From: Ruminococcus flavefaciens
Lineage (GTDB): Bacteria; Bacillota; Clostridia; Oscillospirales; Ruminococcaceae
DNA length: 64,000 nucleotides
Assembly: GCA_002371825.1 (NCBI GenBank)
Contig: DFHF01000037.1
Coordinates: forward strand, 80,158 to 144,157
Direction: 5' to 3'
Part shown: one piece after another, positions 51,905-60,366 of the stretch
How the letters are laid out: each line of letters opens with the position of its first letter
Position numbering within the stretch: the stretch's first letter is position 1
The notes under the pieces: model-generated
What the model saw: only the letters and a program-made list of their open reading frames with translations
The model's database searches: none
Told to the model about the DNA's origin: nothing
Position numbers and translations under genes: made by a program

Positions 51905-53458
51905 TCACGGGCCGTAGGGCTCGAACTCAGCATCGGGATCGTAGTGTTCATTAGTTTTTGTATTATAGTACATTGTAGGCCACTTGATATTAGGATTAGC
52001 CCTGCTGTTCTGAGTACCCTCCAGAGGATCCTCACCGTCTCTTACAAGTCTGCCCATTATGATAAGTCTTCCACGGTCTCCGAGGTAGGTATTGCAGGTG
52101 GAGAGGGTTACCAGCTTATCACCGTATTTCACATCCACATCATTAAGTCTGAGAGTCCTTCTCTTAGCCTCATTAACGAAGTTGTAGAAGTCCTTTTCAT
52201 CACTGAAATTAAGCTTGTTCCAGCAATCGAACTTGGTGGGGCTCTCGTCATCAACGTCGAGGATAAAGAATGCGAATATCTTATATTTATATGTCATGCA
52301 GTTGGAATTGAGTTCAATGACCGGATGCTCTCCATAGTAATCATCATTTCTGTGATAATATTTAAGAGTACCGAACATAGTCTCATCGCCCATATTATGA
52401 CCGTATATCACAAGGTTATCGGAGTTTTCATACTTGAGGTATCCCTCATCATCTATCTCATCGAAGTGATTGCGGTAATCAAGGAATATCTCACCTGCTC
52501 TGGATTCAGAGCCGTCTATTTTGCGGTTGATATATTTATCGTTGTCATCAGCCTGCATAACAGGGTTATTTACCTTGGTATCAGGTATGCTGATAACTCC
52601 CACAACATCGCTGTTAATATCAAGGAGCTTTCTTGCACCGGGAAGAACAGAATATTTCTTTTTGATAACCTCTTCGCCGTCTTCGTTTACGACCTTGACA
52701 CTGCTAGGCTGCACAGGCTCTTCATCCTGATAGGTCCAGTACATATTCATGACCTTGTCATTGAGCTTTTTACTGCGCCAGAGGTCGAGATAGTAGTCTG
52801 ATACCATGTATCCGCACACTATTATTGCGATAACAGAGATAAGGAACACAACTTTTCTGATGCACTCAAAAACGCTGTCCCCCTTCTCCGGAAACATACC
52901 TCTCAGTCTCTGTCTGAAGGTCTTTTTCTTCTTTTTCTTCTTTCCTTTTTTCACAGGAGCTTTCTGTGCTTCAGGATAGACCGCCTCTGCTTTTTCTCTT
53001 GCCGCCTCTGCCTCATCACGCACAGGAGCTCTTTGCGGCTGGACCGCCCTTACCGGTCTTACAGCAGTTCTCTCGGAAGCCGGCCTCCTGACTGGTTCTT
53101 CCGGCATCTCGTAATGCGGTGTATCTTCCACAGGAGCATCGGGAAGGAAATCAGCGGCCGGATCATCCGGCAGTGAATCGAATATAGACCTCTCATGGAG
53201 TATATCCGATACATCCCCGCTCTCCGCTGCAGGAGCACTTGCTTCTGTCTGTGAATGTGCCTTTTCAGCATCGAGAGCCTTGAGGATATCCTCAGCAGAT
53301 GAATACACCTGCTTTCCAGTATCAGCGGGAGCCTCCGCTGCAGGAGCGCTCTGTTCCTGAGCACTGTGTATGGCCTTGCGGATCCGGCTGATCCTCTCAG
53401 CTCTGAGCTGAGCCTCTCTGTCGGCCTCTGATGCAGGGCCGTTAAATATATCACTCAT
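51905..53458 (-). CDS. Class B sortase with long cytoplasmic N-terminal region
   Basis: This 517-residue protein has about 180 residues of Ala/Glu/Pro-rich, probably unfolded cytoplasmic sequence (with a KKGKKKKKKK run), one membrane helix (VVFLISVIAIIVCGYMVS) and a sortase B domain: VISIPDTKVNNPVM, the histidine in VIYGHNMGDETMFG, the cysteine in LVTLSTCNTYLG and the arginine in GRLIIMGRLVR. The long tail is unusual for sortases. It overlaps the cinA gene by 8 bases and is tandem to the other sortase, so the two probably arose by duplication. Confidence 0.9.
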   Translation of the reverse strand: MSDIFNGPASEADREAQLRAERISRIRKAIHSAQEQSAPAAEAPADTGKQVYSSAEDILKALDAEKAHSQTEASAPAAESGDVSDILHERSIFDSLPDDPAADFLPDAPVEDTPHYEMPEEPVRRPASERTAVRPVRAVQPQRAPVRDEAEAAREKAEAVYPEAQKAPVKKGKKKKKKKTFRQRLRGMFPEKGDSVFECIRKVVFLISVIAIIVCGYMVSDYYLDLWRSKKLNDKVMNMYWTYQDEEPVQPSSVKVVNEDGEEVIKKKYSVLPGARKLLDINSDVVGVISIPDTKVNNPVMQADDNDKYINRKIDGSESRAGEIFLDYRNHFDEIDDEGYLKYENSDNLVIYGHNMGDETMFGTLKYYHRNDDYYGEHPVIELNSNCMTYKYKIFAFFILDVDDESPTKFDCWNKLNFSDEKDFYNFVNEAKRRTLRLNDVDVKYGDKLVTLSTCNTYLGDRGRLIIMGRLVRDGEDPLEGTQNSRANPNIKWPTMYYNTKTNEHYDPDAEFEPYGP

Positions 53459-53993
53459 CTGCCTGAATCTCCTCCATTAGTGCTTGTTCAACAGTTGCAA
53501 AGGCATAGGCTGCAGCCGCATATCTTATATTTTTGCGGCTTTTATCTTCAAGCTTCCAGAGTTCAGGCAGTCTGACGAACTGCCTTCCCTTTATATCGAA
53601 GCCGATAAATACTGTGCCGACAGGAGTTCTCTCTGTACCGCCGGACGGTCCGGCTACTCCTGTTACAGAAATACAGATATCAGCACCGGAAGCCTCCTTA
53701 AGTCCTCTGACCATTGAAAGGGCGACCTCTTCACTGACTACTCCGTATTTTTCTATCTCTTCTGCCGGAACTCCGAGAAACCGGCTCTTTATTCTTTCGG
53801 AATAAGTACACAGACCGAGCTCAAAGACTGCTGAAGCGCCTGACACTGAAGTTATCAGCTCAGACAGCAGACCTCCTGTACAGCTTTCGGCCGTAGCTAT
53901 CTTTAAACTATCCCGTTCTAATAATTTTACAACATTTGTAACCGTTTTGTCAAGATTTACGGATAAACTTTCTGTATAATCACTGCTTGTCAT
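53451..53993 (-). CDS. CinA C-terminal domain protein (PncC type amidase)
   Basis: The start is taken as the ATG at 53993 (MTSSDYTESL); a GTG four codons earlier has close spacing to its ribosome site. The 180-residue protein has only the CinA C-terminal domain: KIATAESCTGGLLSELIT, GVVSEEVALSMVRGL and ISVTGVAGPSGGTERTPVGTVFIG. This domain deamidates nicotinamide mononucleotide in PncC enzymes. The full-length competence protein CinA is not present. It overlaps the sortase gene by 8 bases. Confidence 0.88.
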   Translation of the reverse strand: MTSSDYTESLSVNLDKTVTNVVKLLERDSLKIATAESCTGGLLSELITSVSGASAVFELGLCTYSERIKSRFLGVPAEEIEKYGVVSEEVALSMVRGLKEASGADICISVTGVAGPSGGTERTPVGTVFIGFDIKGRQFVRLPELWKLEDKSRKNIRYAAAAYAFATVEQALMEEIQADE

Positions 53994-54074
53994 CTGTACC
54001 CGCACCTACCTTTTGTGCACATCTTATAATTTCAACTTCTATTTTTTGTAAGATAGTTAAAAACAATGTCCTTG

Positions 54075-55259
54075 TTATTTTGAAATATCGAAGGTCTTCA
54101 TCTCAGTATTTTCAACAGCCTTCTGTATAAGAGGCTCGAAATCGAAGCTGTTCTGAGCCTTCTCTATATCCTCCAGACGGGGTCTTACCTTAGGATGTCT
54201 GGGAGTAAATACGGTACAGCAATCCTCATAAGGAAGGGTGGATATATCGAAAGTATCTATTTTGCGGGATATCTCGATTATCTCAGTCTTATCCATACCT
54301 ATGCATGGGCGGAATACCGGTATGCGGCATACTGCGTCTGTGCAGGCTATTGCAGCCATAGTCTGACTTGCTACCTGTCCAACGCTCTCGCCGGTGATAA
54401 GTGCGAGGCAATTATCCTTTGCGGCAATACGCTGGGCTATCTCCATCATAAGTCTTCTCATTATAATAGTAAAGAACTCCTCGGGACAGTGATCCTTGAT
54501 AGCCTCCTGGAGCTCAGTGAACGGGACACAGTAGAAAGCGATACCGCCGCACCAGTCAGTGAGCTTCTCGCAGAGCTGCTCCACCTTGAGCTGTGCTCTT
54601 TCGGAAGTATAGGGAGGGCTGACATAGTGTATCGCAGCGATATGTACTCCCCTCTTTGCCATCATCCAGCCTGCAACAGGGCTGTCGATACCTCCGGAAA
54701 GGAGCAGCATTGCCTTGCCGCTGCTGCCAACAGGAAGTCCGCCTGCGCCCTTGATGTTCTCAGCGTGGACATAAGCATTTGTATCTCTTATCTCCACCGT
54801 TACAGTTATCTCAGGCTCCTTGACATCGACTGTCAGGTGAGGGAATCTTTCAAGCAGCTTTCCGCCAAGCTCCATACAAATCTCAGGCGATTTCATGGGG
54901 AAGGCCTTATCTGAACGCTTTGCATTTACCTTGAAGGTCTTTGCACAGCCAAGTACGTCCTCCAGATATTCGTAGCTCTTCTCGCAGATATCGCTGAAAT
55001 CCTTTTCACAGACACAGGCACGGCAAAGTGCAGCGATACCGAATATCTTTCCCACTCTCTCCACTACCTCTGAAAGATCGATATCTTCATCCTGAGGGTC
55101 TATGTAAAGTGTGGACTGAGCGCTGGTGCAGACAAATTTGCCCAGAGGCTTTATCCTGCGCTTTATATTCTTGGTGAGCATATCCTCAAAGGTCTTCTTG
55201 TTAAGGCCTTTCAGAGCCATTTCTCCGTATTTTACAAGTACAATTTCTTTCATTTTCAT
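54075..55259 (-). CDS. thiI: tRNA 4-thiouridine synthetase ThiI
   Basis: This 394-residue enzyme has the ferredoxin-like N-terminal region, the THUMP domain (near residues 60-170), the ATP-pyrophosphatase loop LLLSGGIDSPVAGWMM and GESVGQVASQTM, and PLIQ-type C-terminus. It has no rhodanese domain, so it is the short form that receives sulfur from a dedicated cysteine desulfurase, encoded directly upstream. It adenylates U8 of tRNA and places sulfur there. Confidence 0.95.
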   Translation of the reverse strand: MKMKEIVLVKYGEMALKGLNKKTFEDMLTKNIKRRIKPLGKFVCTSAQSTLYIDPQDEDIDLSEVVERVGKIFGIAALCRACVCEKDFSDICEKSYEYLEDVLGCAKTFKVNAKRSDKAFPMKSPEICMELGGKLLERFPHLTVDVKEPEITVTVEIRDTNAYVHAENIKGAGGLPVGSSGKAMLLLSGGIDSPVAGWMMAKRGVHIAAIHYVSPPYTSERAQLKVEQLCEKLTDWCGGIAFYCVPFTELQEAIKDHCPEEFFTIIMRRLMMEIAQRIAAKDNCLALITGESVGQVASQTMAAIACTDAVCRIPVFRPCIGMDKTEIIEISRKIDTFDISTLPYEDCCTVFTPRHPKVRPRLEDIEKAQNSFDFEPLIQKAVENTEMKTFDISK

Positions 55260-55283
55260 TCTCCTGCATTTTTTATGAGGATA

Positions 55284-56414
55284 TCATCCTCTTACTTTTT
55301 CAAATCCTTCTGCAATAGCCTCTGCCAGCCTGTCCAGCTCTTCCTCAGTGGTCTCTGCGGTCATGCTGATGCGGATAGCGCTGTCAGCACGTTTATCCTT
55401 TATGCCGAACTGTACGAGAACTCCGCTCTGCTGTCCTTTTGAGCAGGCTGAGCCGCTGGAGACGTATATCTCCTTGCTTTCAAGGAAGTGCAGCATTATC
55501 TCTGAGCGTCTTCCCTCAGCAGATATATTCACTACATATGGCGAGCCGTCCTCCGGTGAGTTAACAGCTGTGCCGTCTATACTGGAAAGTCTGTCCAGCA
55601 GATACTTTTTAAGAGTGCCGACTCTCTCATATCTTTCACCGATAGTTGGAAGCAGCTTTTCCGCAGCCGCCCCGAAAGCTGCTATCAGAGGCACACTTTC
55701 AGTTCCTGAGCGTATACCCTTTTCCTGTTTTCCGCCGGTTACTATCGGCACCACACGGACTCCTTTTTTAATGTATATAGCTCCAACGCCCTTTACTCCG
55801 TGTATTTTATGGGCACTGAGGCTTATCATATCCGCACACATCGCATTTACCTTAACAGGCAGCTTCATATATCCCTGAACGCAGTCGCAGTGTGTGATGA
55901 TATCGGGATATTTTCTCTTTACCGCTGTAAAAGTTTCCTTCACAGGAAGTATGTAGCCGGTCTCGTTATTGACAAGCATCATGCTTATAAGAAAGGTGTT
56001 CTCATCGCAAGCATTCAGGAAATCAGCTGCATAAAGCCTTCCGTCCTCTCTTGGAGATACACGGACAACCTCAAATCCCTGAGCTTCAAGCGCTGAGGCA
56101 GTCTCATCTACAGAGGCATGTTCAACAGCGGATATAACTATTTTCTTCTTTCGTCTTCCATAGGCTCCGGCAGCACCTCTCAGAGCGAGATTATTGCTCT
56201 CAGTAGCACCTGAAGTAAAATAAACGCAGAAAGGATCAGCTCCTATCGAGCCAGCTATGATCTTTCTTGCCTTATCAACTAAAAGCTGAGCTTCAAGTCC
56301 GGCCTTGTGAAGTGAAGACGGATTGCCGTAATTAACTGTCATTGCTTCAACTGCGGCTTCAACAGCCTCGGCACACGGCCTTGTGGTTGCCGCATTATCA
56401 AGATATATAGGCAT
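55284..56414 (-). CDS. Cysteine desulfurase (NifS/IscS family)
   Basis: This 376-residue PLP enzyme has MPIYLDNAATTRPCAEAVEA at the start, the PLP lysine in LSAHKIHGVKG and the active cysteine in VSSGSACSKGQQ near residue 324. It removes sulfur from cysteine as a protein persulfide. Because it is 24 bases from thiI, it is likely the NifZ-like dedicated donor to ThiI rather than the iron-sulfur cluster enzyme. Both share transcription on the minus strand. Confidence 0.94.
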   Translation of the reverse strand: MPIYLDNAATTRPCAEAVEAAVEAMTVNYGNPSSLHKAGLEAQLLVDKARKIIAGSIGADPFCVYFTSGATESNNLALRGAAGAYGRRKKKIVISAVEHASVDETASALEAQGFEVVRVSPREDGRLYAADFLNACDENTFLISMMLVNNETGYILPVKETFTAVKRKYPDIITHCDCVQGYMKLPVKVNAMCADMISLSAHKIHGVKGVGAIYIKKGVRVVPIVTGGKQEKGIRSGTESVPLIAAFGAAAEKLLPTIGERYERVGTLKKYLLDRLSSIDGTAVNSPEDGSPYVVNISAEGRRSEIMLHFLESKEIYVSSGSACSKGQQSGVLVQFGIKDKRADSAIRISMTAETTEEELDRLAEAIAEGFEKVRG

Positions 56415-56567
56415 ATTACATTATCATTCCTTACATTTCCTTTTTCAGCATAAATTATATTATACCATAAAACAGAACAAAATGCTATACATTTATGAGA
56501 TTTTCCCTGAATTTTCACAATTCTGCCCCATAAGTCCATTATACTCGTCTTCAATGCATCATTGTTC

Positions 56568-56596
56568 TTGACAAACTGCTGCTTTATTGATATTAT
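56568..56596 (+). promoter_or_regulatory. Promoter of the PASTA-SH3 gene
   Basis: TTGACA and TATTAT are separated by 17 bases, about 60 bases before the ATG at 56657, which follows CCGGAGGTGCT. Confidence 0.75.
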
Positions 56597-56656
56597 TATA
56601 GTTGGCGAATCATTTACATACAGACCCACAGAGGTCATTGATCCGGAGGTGCTATT

Positions 56657-57835
56657 ATGCCCAGTAATTTCAACGATAACGATCAGACAAAACTCTACAA
56701 AGCAGATGCGTCTGACGATCAGCCTACATTCAAAAGCCGTCCATATCCCCAGAAACAGCCCCAGCAGCCCCAGTATCAGAACAGACGGCCTGCCGGATAT
56801 CCCTATCCGCAGCAGAATTATCAGCAGGGAGCTTATCAGCAGCAGCAAATGCGTCCGCAGCAGCCTGTAAGGCCTCAGCAGCAGAATATGTATGCTCCGC
56901 CCCAGTATCAGCAGCAATACCAGCAGCCCCAGTACAGACAGCCTGCCGGAGATTATCCCCGCCGTAACAGTCAGAAAAAGAAAAATAAAGGCAATTCAGG
57001 CATTATTATACTGATAATCATCGTTCTCCTTCTGATAATTGCTATCGTCGGGATCGGCATTTATATGTATATCAGGAATAACGATTCGGGAAGCTCAAAA
57101 AAGAACTCCTCAGAGACAAGCAGCAATGCATCAGTTTCCGATGAAGAGGATACCGATGCTGCTGAAGCCACAGATGATGAAGACGAGATAATAATCATAG
57201 TTCCGAACGTGGAAGGCTATGACTACCGTACTGCGGAATCAAACCTTCTGAAATCCGGACTTAAATGCGAGACTGAATATGCATTCAGTGATTCTGTCAG
57301 CGAAAATATCGTTATCTCACAGAGCGTTCAGCCGGGAACAGAAGCTGCGGAAAATACTGTAGTCAAGATCGTGGTGTCACAGGGAAAAGCTCAGGCAGAA
57401 AAGGTGATCGTTCCCAATGTCACAGGACTTAGCTACGATGAGGCCTGCCGTGAGCTTGAAAAGGCAAAGCTCAATCCAAGCGCTTCATATATCCCCCATG
57501 ATAAAGTTGCCAAGGATATAGTTATTTCTCAGGATACTGTCCCCGGCACTGAGGTGCTTGCCGGCACAGGAATAGTTCTATCAGTATCCCAGGGCAAGGA
57601 TGCTCAGCCTGCAACAAAGGCTCCGTCAGATGATTCAAAGAAATACGGTTACGTTGATACCGCTGAAACAGACCTGAACGTCAGAAAAGCGCCTTCCACA
57701 GACGGTGAGAGGATCGGTGCACTTCCCAAGGGCACAAAAATCGAGATAGTAGGCTCCGAGGGCAACTGGTACAAGATCGTCTATGATAACGGCTACGGTT
57801 ATGTTTCAAAGGACTATGTAAAGCTCATAGACTAA
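56657..57835 (+). CDS. Membrane protein with two PASTA domains and a C-terminal SH3 domain
   Basis: This 392-residue protein has a Gln/Pro/Tyr-rich cytoplasmic region (residues 1 to about 105), one membrane helix (GIIILIIIVLLLIIAIVGIGIYMY), an acidic spacer, two PASTA repeats (IVPNVEGYDYRTAESNLLKSG and VIVPNVTGLSYDEACRELEK) and a bacterial SH3 domain (DLNVRKAPSTDGERIGALPKG). It looks like the outer part of a PrkC/IreK kinase without a kinase. It may sense muropeptides or beta-lactams through the PASTA domains or recruit partners to the wall; this is inference. It is a single transcription unit. Confidence 0.85.
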   Translation: MPSNFNDNDQTKLYKADASDDQPTFKSRPYPQKQPQQPQYQNRRPAGYPYPQQNYQQGAYQQQQMRPQQPVRPQQQNMYAPPQYQQQYQQPQYRQPAGDYPRRNSQKKKNKGNSGIIILIIIVLLLIIAIVGIGIYMYIRNNDSGSSKKNSSETSSNASVSDEEDTDAAEATDDEDEIIIIVPNVEGYDYRTAESNLLKSGLKCETEYAFSDSVSENIVISQSVQPGTEAAENTVVKIVVSQGKAQAEKVIVPNVTGLSYDEACRELEKAKLNPSASYIPHDKVAKDIVISQDTVPGTEVLAGTGIVLSVSQGKDAQPATKAPSDDSKKYGYVDTAETDLNVRKAPSTDGERIGALPKGTKIEIVGSEGNWYKIVYDNGYGYVSKDYVKLID

Positions 57836-57844
57836 ATAAAATGC

Positions 57845-57877
57845 AAGGGTGTGATACAATAATATCACACCCTTTTC
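57845..57877 (+). terminator. Bidirectional terminator between convergent genes
   Basis: AAGGGTGTGATA and TATCACACCCTT form a stem around CAATAA, with TTTCTT on one side and A-rich sequence on the other. Confidence 0.88.
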
Positions 57878-60055
57878 TTATTTCCAGAAAGCAAAGAAAT
57901 GCTCAACGTCATAGGCTATTTCAGGATGCTCCCAGTGATCTTCCGTAAAGCGAAGCATCTGATTGATATCCTGAACACCTGCGGCAAAAAGTGTCCATAC
58001 CAGAGAAACACACATAAATATGCGGATACAGCGTTTAGTATATTGATCATCAGTCTTTGAATACAGCCAGAATATCACAGCAAATGCTCCAAGCAGAGAC
58101 TGCCAGGCAAAATCCGCCATATATCTTACCGCATAGCCGCTCTCCCATACAGATGCTATGATAATGAGCGGTACAGCCACACACGGCAGCCCTACTGTCA
58201 AGGCCGCTCTGAACCTGTCTTTCCTGTACGGTAACTTCCTGAGTGCTTTTCCGGAAAAGAAATATGCAAACATAGGAAGTGCCAGAAAAAACAGTCCGGA
58301 GGTATTCATCGTCGAGTCATAGTCCTCATAGAAGAAACCGCCGACATCCATGAACTGGAATCTTGTGGAAACTATAGGATATACCGGCGTGAAAACAGGA
58401 GTATTGAACAGATAATTATACAGGGCAACAAGTGAAAGCTGCCAATGGAACTGAGTTCTTGTGAAGTCGTTTATTGTAAGAGAATACTGTATTCCGAACT
58501 CAAAATGTGAGCCGAATCTGTCATGATTGTACCACATCTGGAACAGTCCTAACACGGCCATGGGTGCAAATGCACAGATAAGATACAAAGTCCGGCGGTC
58601 CCTGCACTTCCTTGCCGACACTGCCATAAATAATGCCGCACAAAGGCAGTACAGCACAAGTGTAGGCCTTGCCAGTACCGCTCCGCCAAACAGCAGCGAT
58701 GCAGCAGCTGTCCTTTTAAGGGATATGCTTCCGCCGCCTAAAGCTCCTGAAGTTATCATAAAATAGAATGCCCAGGTGAGGAAAGCAAATCCGGCAGAAA
58801 TAGCTGTCTCATAGAACAATGGCCTGCCGATACTGAACCAGATGCCGCTGACTGTCTGTATGACTGCCAGACCTGCAAGGACAATGCCCGCCGGAGTATC
58901 CGGAAAGAACCTTCTCACCATACTCATATATGCAAATGTCAGTCCGATCATCCCTATAAGCGCAAACAGCAGCACGGCTGCTTCATGGGGCAAGAAATAT
59001 CCCGTCAGAAGATGATATGGCATGAAAACCAGAATTACCGGTGCTGTTCCGTAGTAGGAATAGTAGTGCCCTTTATAGTACACATGATCCCACTTTATAT
59101 CGATCCCCTCTGATTCACGCAGACGGCGGTCATAAGGATCATCTGCGCTCAGGAGTTCCTCCGAAGGCTCTTCAAGCAGTCTTGTGCTGCCATGTTCAAA
59201 GGCCTCCACAAGTTCCTGAGACATCTGGTCTCCCTCGGTCTGCTTTAATATTTCGCTCCATTTTCTGTCCCCGAGCTTATAATCAGTTACGATAAAGGCT
59301 GTAATACAGGCTGTGAGAGTAATACACGCTGCCAATGCACTGCACAGCTTCTTCTGCTTGTCACAGCCCTGCCTGAGAACTCCTTCTGCCGCAGACCTTA
59401 TAAAGCAGCTCAGGATCACAATAAGTATAAAACGGAGCCACGATATCTCCATAGGCGGCTGAACATTTACAGCAAGCGCTTTAAGTGATATCTCACCTCC
59501 ATTTATAGGCACAAGCCTTATCCTGAGGTCACTGACCTTTCCCGAGAGCTGAAGGTCAGCATAGTGAGAGCCCTTTCTGCCGACAACTATTTTCTGTTCT
59601 GCCACGTCAACACGGTATACCGAGGTCTGGGTCTCGTCTTTGGCATCTATATACATCATTGCACCCTTAGTCTCAGGTCCGAAGGAAATATCCGCATATA
59701 CCGTCCCCACCTCGCAGTTCACACCTTCAAGAGTAAATTCCACGCTGCTGTCGCCGGTTATAAGTATATCCTCCTCATCGGGGCGGTATTTCACTCCCCT
59801 TGCTGCTGAGAATCTGTCTGCGCTGAATCGCATCTCTGTCCTGTCACTCATACAGAATCTATAGACCGGCAGATTGAAAAGCGTAACTTCAAGCACTGAG
59901 GCTATCAGCATAACCTTAACAGCAAATGCTGCTGTTTTACCGGGGCGGCGCTTATTTATCCAGCAGAGCACAAAAGCAGCCGCACTGACCGCTCCTGCAA
60001 GCGCCGAAGCACCATGATAGGCTCCCATATCAATGATCCCGGCCGCATCAGCCAA
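57878..60055 (-). CDS. Polytopic membrane protein, frameshifted; unassigned, GT-C-like layout
   Basis: As read, the 725-residue frame opens with a TTG and no ribosome site. The real gene probably begins at ATG 60210 (MNTFLFILIAAAS) in another frame, after GGAGG, and enters this frame at a run of seven T residues (60062-60068 on the plus strand as A). Eight would restore AVFFAGLADAAG. The protein has about a dozen membrane helices, an extracellular beta-rich region (residues about 75-200) and the sequence DHVYYKGHYYSYYGTAPVILVFMPYHLL, which recalls GT-C glycosyltransferases, but not strongly. A promoter lies at 60238-60266. Function unassigned. Confidence 0.7.
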   Translation of the reverse strand: MADAAGIIDMGAYHGASALAGAVSAAAFVLCWINKRRPGKTAAFAVKVMLIASVLEVTLFNLPVYRFCMSDRTEMRFSADRFSAARGVKYRPDEEDILITGDSSVEFTLEGVNCEVGTVYADISFGPETKGAMMYIDAKDETQTSVYRVDVAEQKIVVGRKGSHYADLQLSGKVSDLRIRLVPINGGEISLKALAVNVQPPMEISWLRFILIVILSCFIRSAAEGVLRQGCDKQKKLCSALAACITLTACITAFIVTDYKLGDRKWSEILKQTEGDQMSQELVEAFEHGSTRLLEEPSEELLSADDPYDRRLRESEGIDIKWDHVYYKGHYYSYYGTAPVILVFMPYHLLTGYFLPHEAAVLLFALIGMIGLTFAYMSMVRRFFPDTPAGIVLAGLAVIQTVSGIWFSIGRPLFYETAISAGFAFLTWAFYFMITSGALGGGSISLKRTAAASLLFGGAVLARPTLVLYCLCAALFMAVSARKCRDRRTLYLICAFAPMAVLGLFQMWYNHDRFGSHFEFGIQYSLTINDFTRTQFHWQLSLVALYNYLFNTPVFTPVYPIVSTRFQFMDVGGFFYEDYDSTMNTSGLFFLALPMFAYFFSGKALRKLPYRKDRFRAALTVGLPCVAVPLIIIASVWESGYAVRYMADFAWQSLLGAFAVIFWLYSKTDDQYTKRCIRIFMCVSLVWTLFAAGVQDINQMLRFTEDHWEHPEIAYDVEHFFAFWK

Positions 60056-60061
60056 ACCTGC

Positions 60062-60210
60062 AAAAAAACTGCCGCTGCTATACAGCGCACTATCCTGCCT
60101 GTAATAATTCCTGCCGGAGATACCTCTTTTTCCCTTATCATCTCACGGTGTAAAAACCAACACACTGCCGCTGAGGCAGCTGCGATCAGAATAAACAAAA
60201 ATGTGTTCAT
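60062..60210 (-). pseudogene. N-terminal part of the membrane-protein gene, out of frame
   Basis: From ATG 60210 this frame gives a signal-anchor-like start and a second hydrophobic stretch (RIVRCIAAAVF), then the T run, after which the sense continues in the frame of the 725-residue ORF. Continuing in the first frame gives a short, unlikely tail. A base lost in the run, in the genome or in sequencing, is the simplest cause. Confidence 0.7.
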
Positions 60211-60237
60211 CAAATGCCTCCACAAAAGATATATCTT

Positions 60238-60266
60238 ATTTTATTACATTGTTCCTGATTTGTCAA
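60238..60266 (-). promoter_or_regulatory. Promoter of the polytopic membrane-protein gene
   Basis: On the minus strand TTGACA and TAAAAT are separated by 17 bases, about 30 bases before ATG 60210. This supports 60210 as the true start. Confidence 0.75.
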
Positions 60267-60304
60267 TGTCCGCTTTACAAACACATACCACAGCTGTTCA
60301 GGAC

Positions 60305-60333
60305 TTGACAGCAGATAATGAATCTGTTAGAAT
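60305..60333 (+). promoter_or_regulatory. Promoter of the TraB/GumN gene
   Basis: TTGACA and TAGAAT are separated by 17 bases, with the start codon at 60367 behind AAAGGATG. Confidence 0.75.
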
Positions 60334-60366
60334 TACAGAAGTAACACTACGGAAAGGATGGGATAC

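Noticed and set aside
56339..56917. 192-codon ORF on the minus strand
   Set aside because: It is a leucine/isoleucine/arginine-rich shadow of the cysteine desulfurase start, the intergenic gap and the PASTA gene start, with no ribosome site and no recognisable domain.
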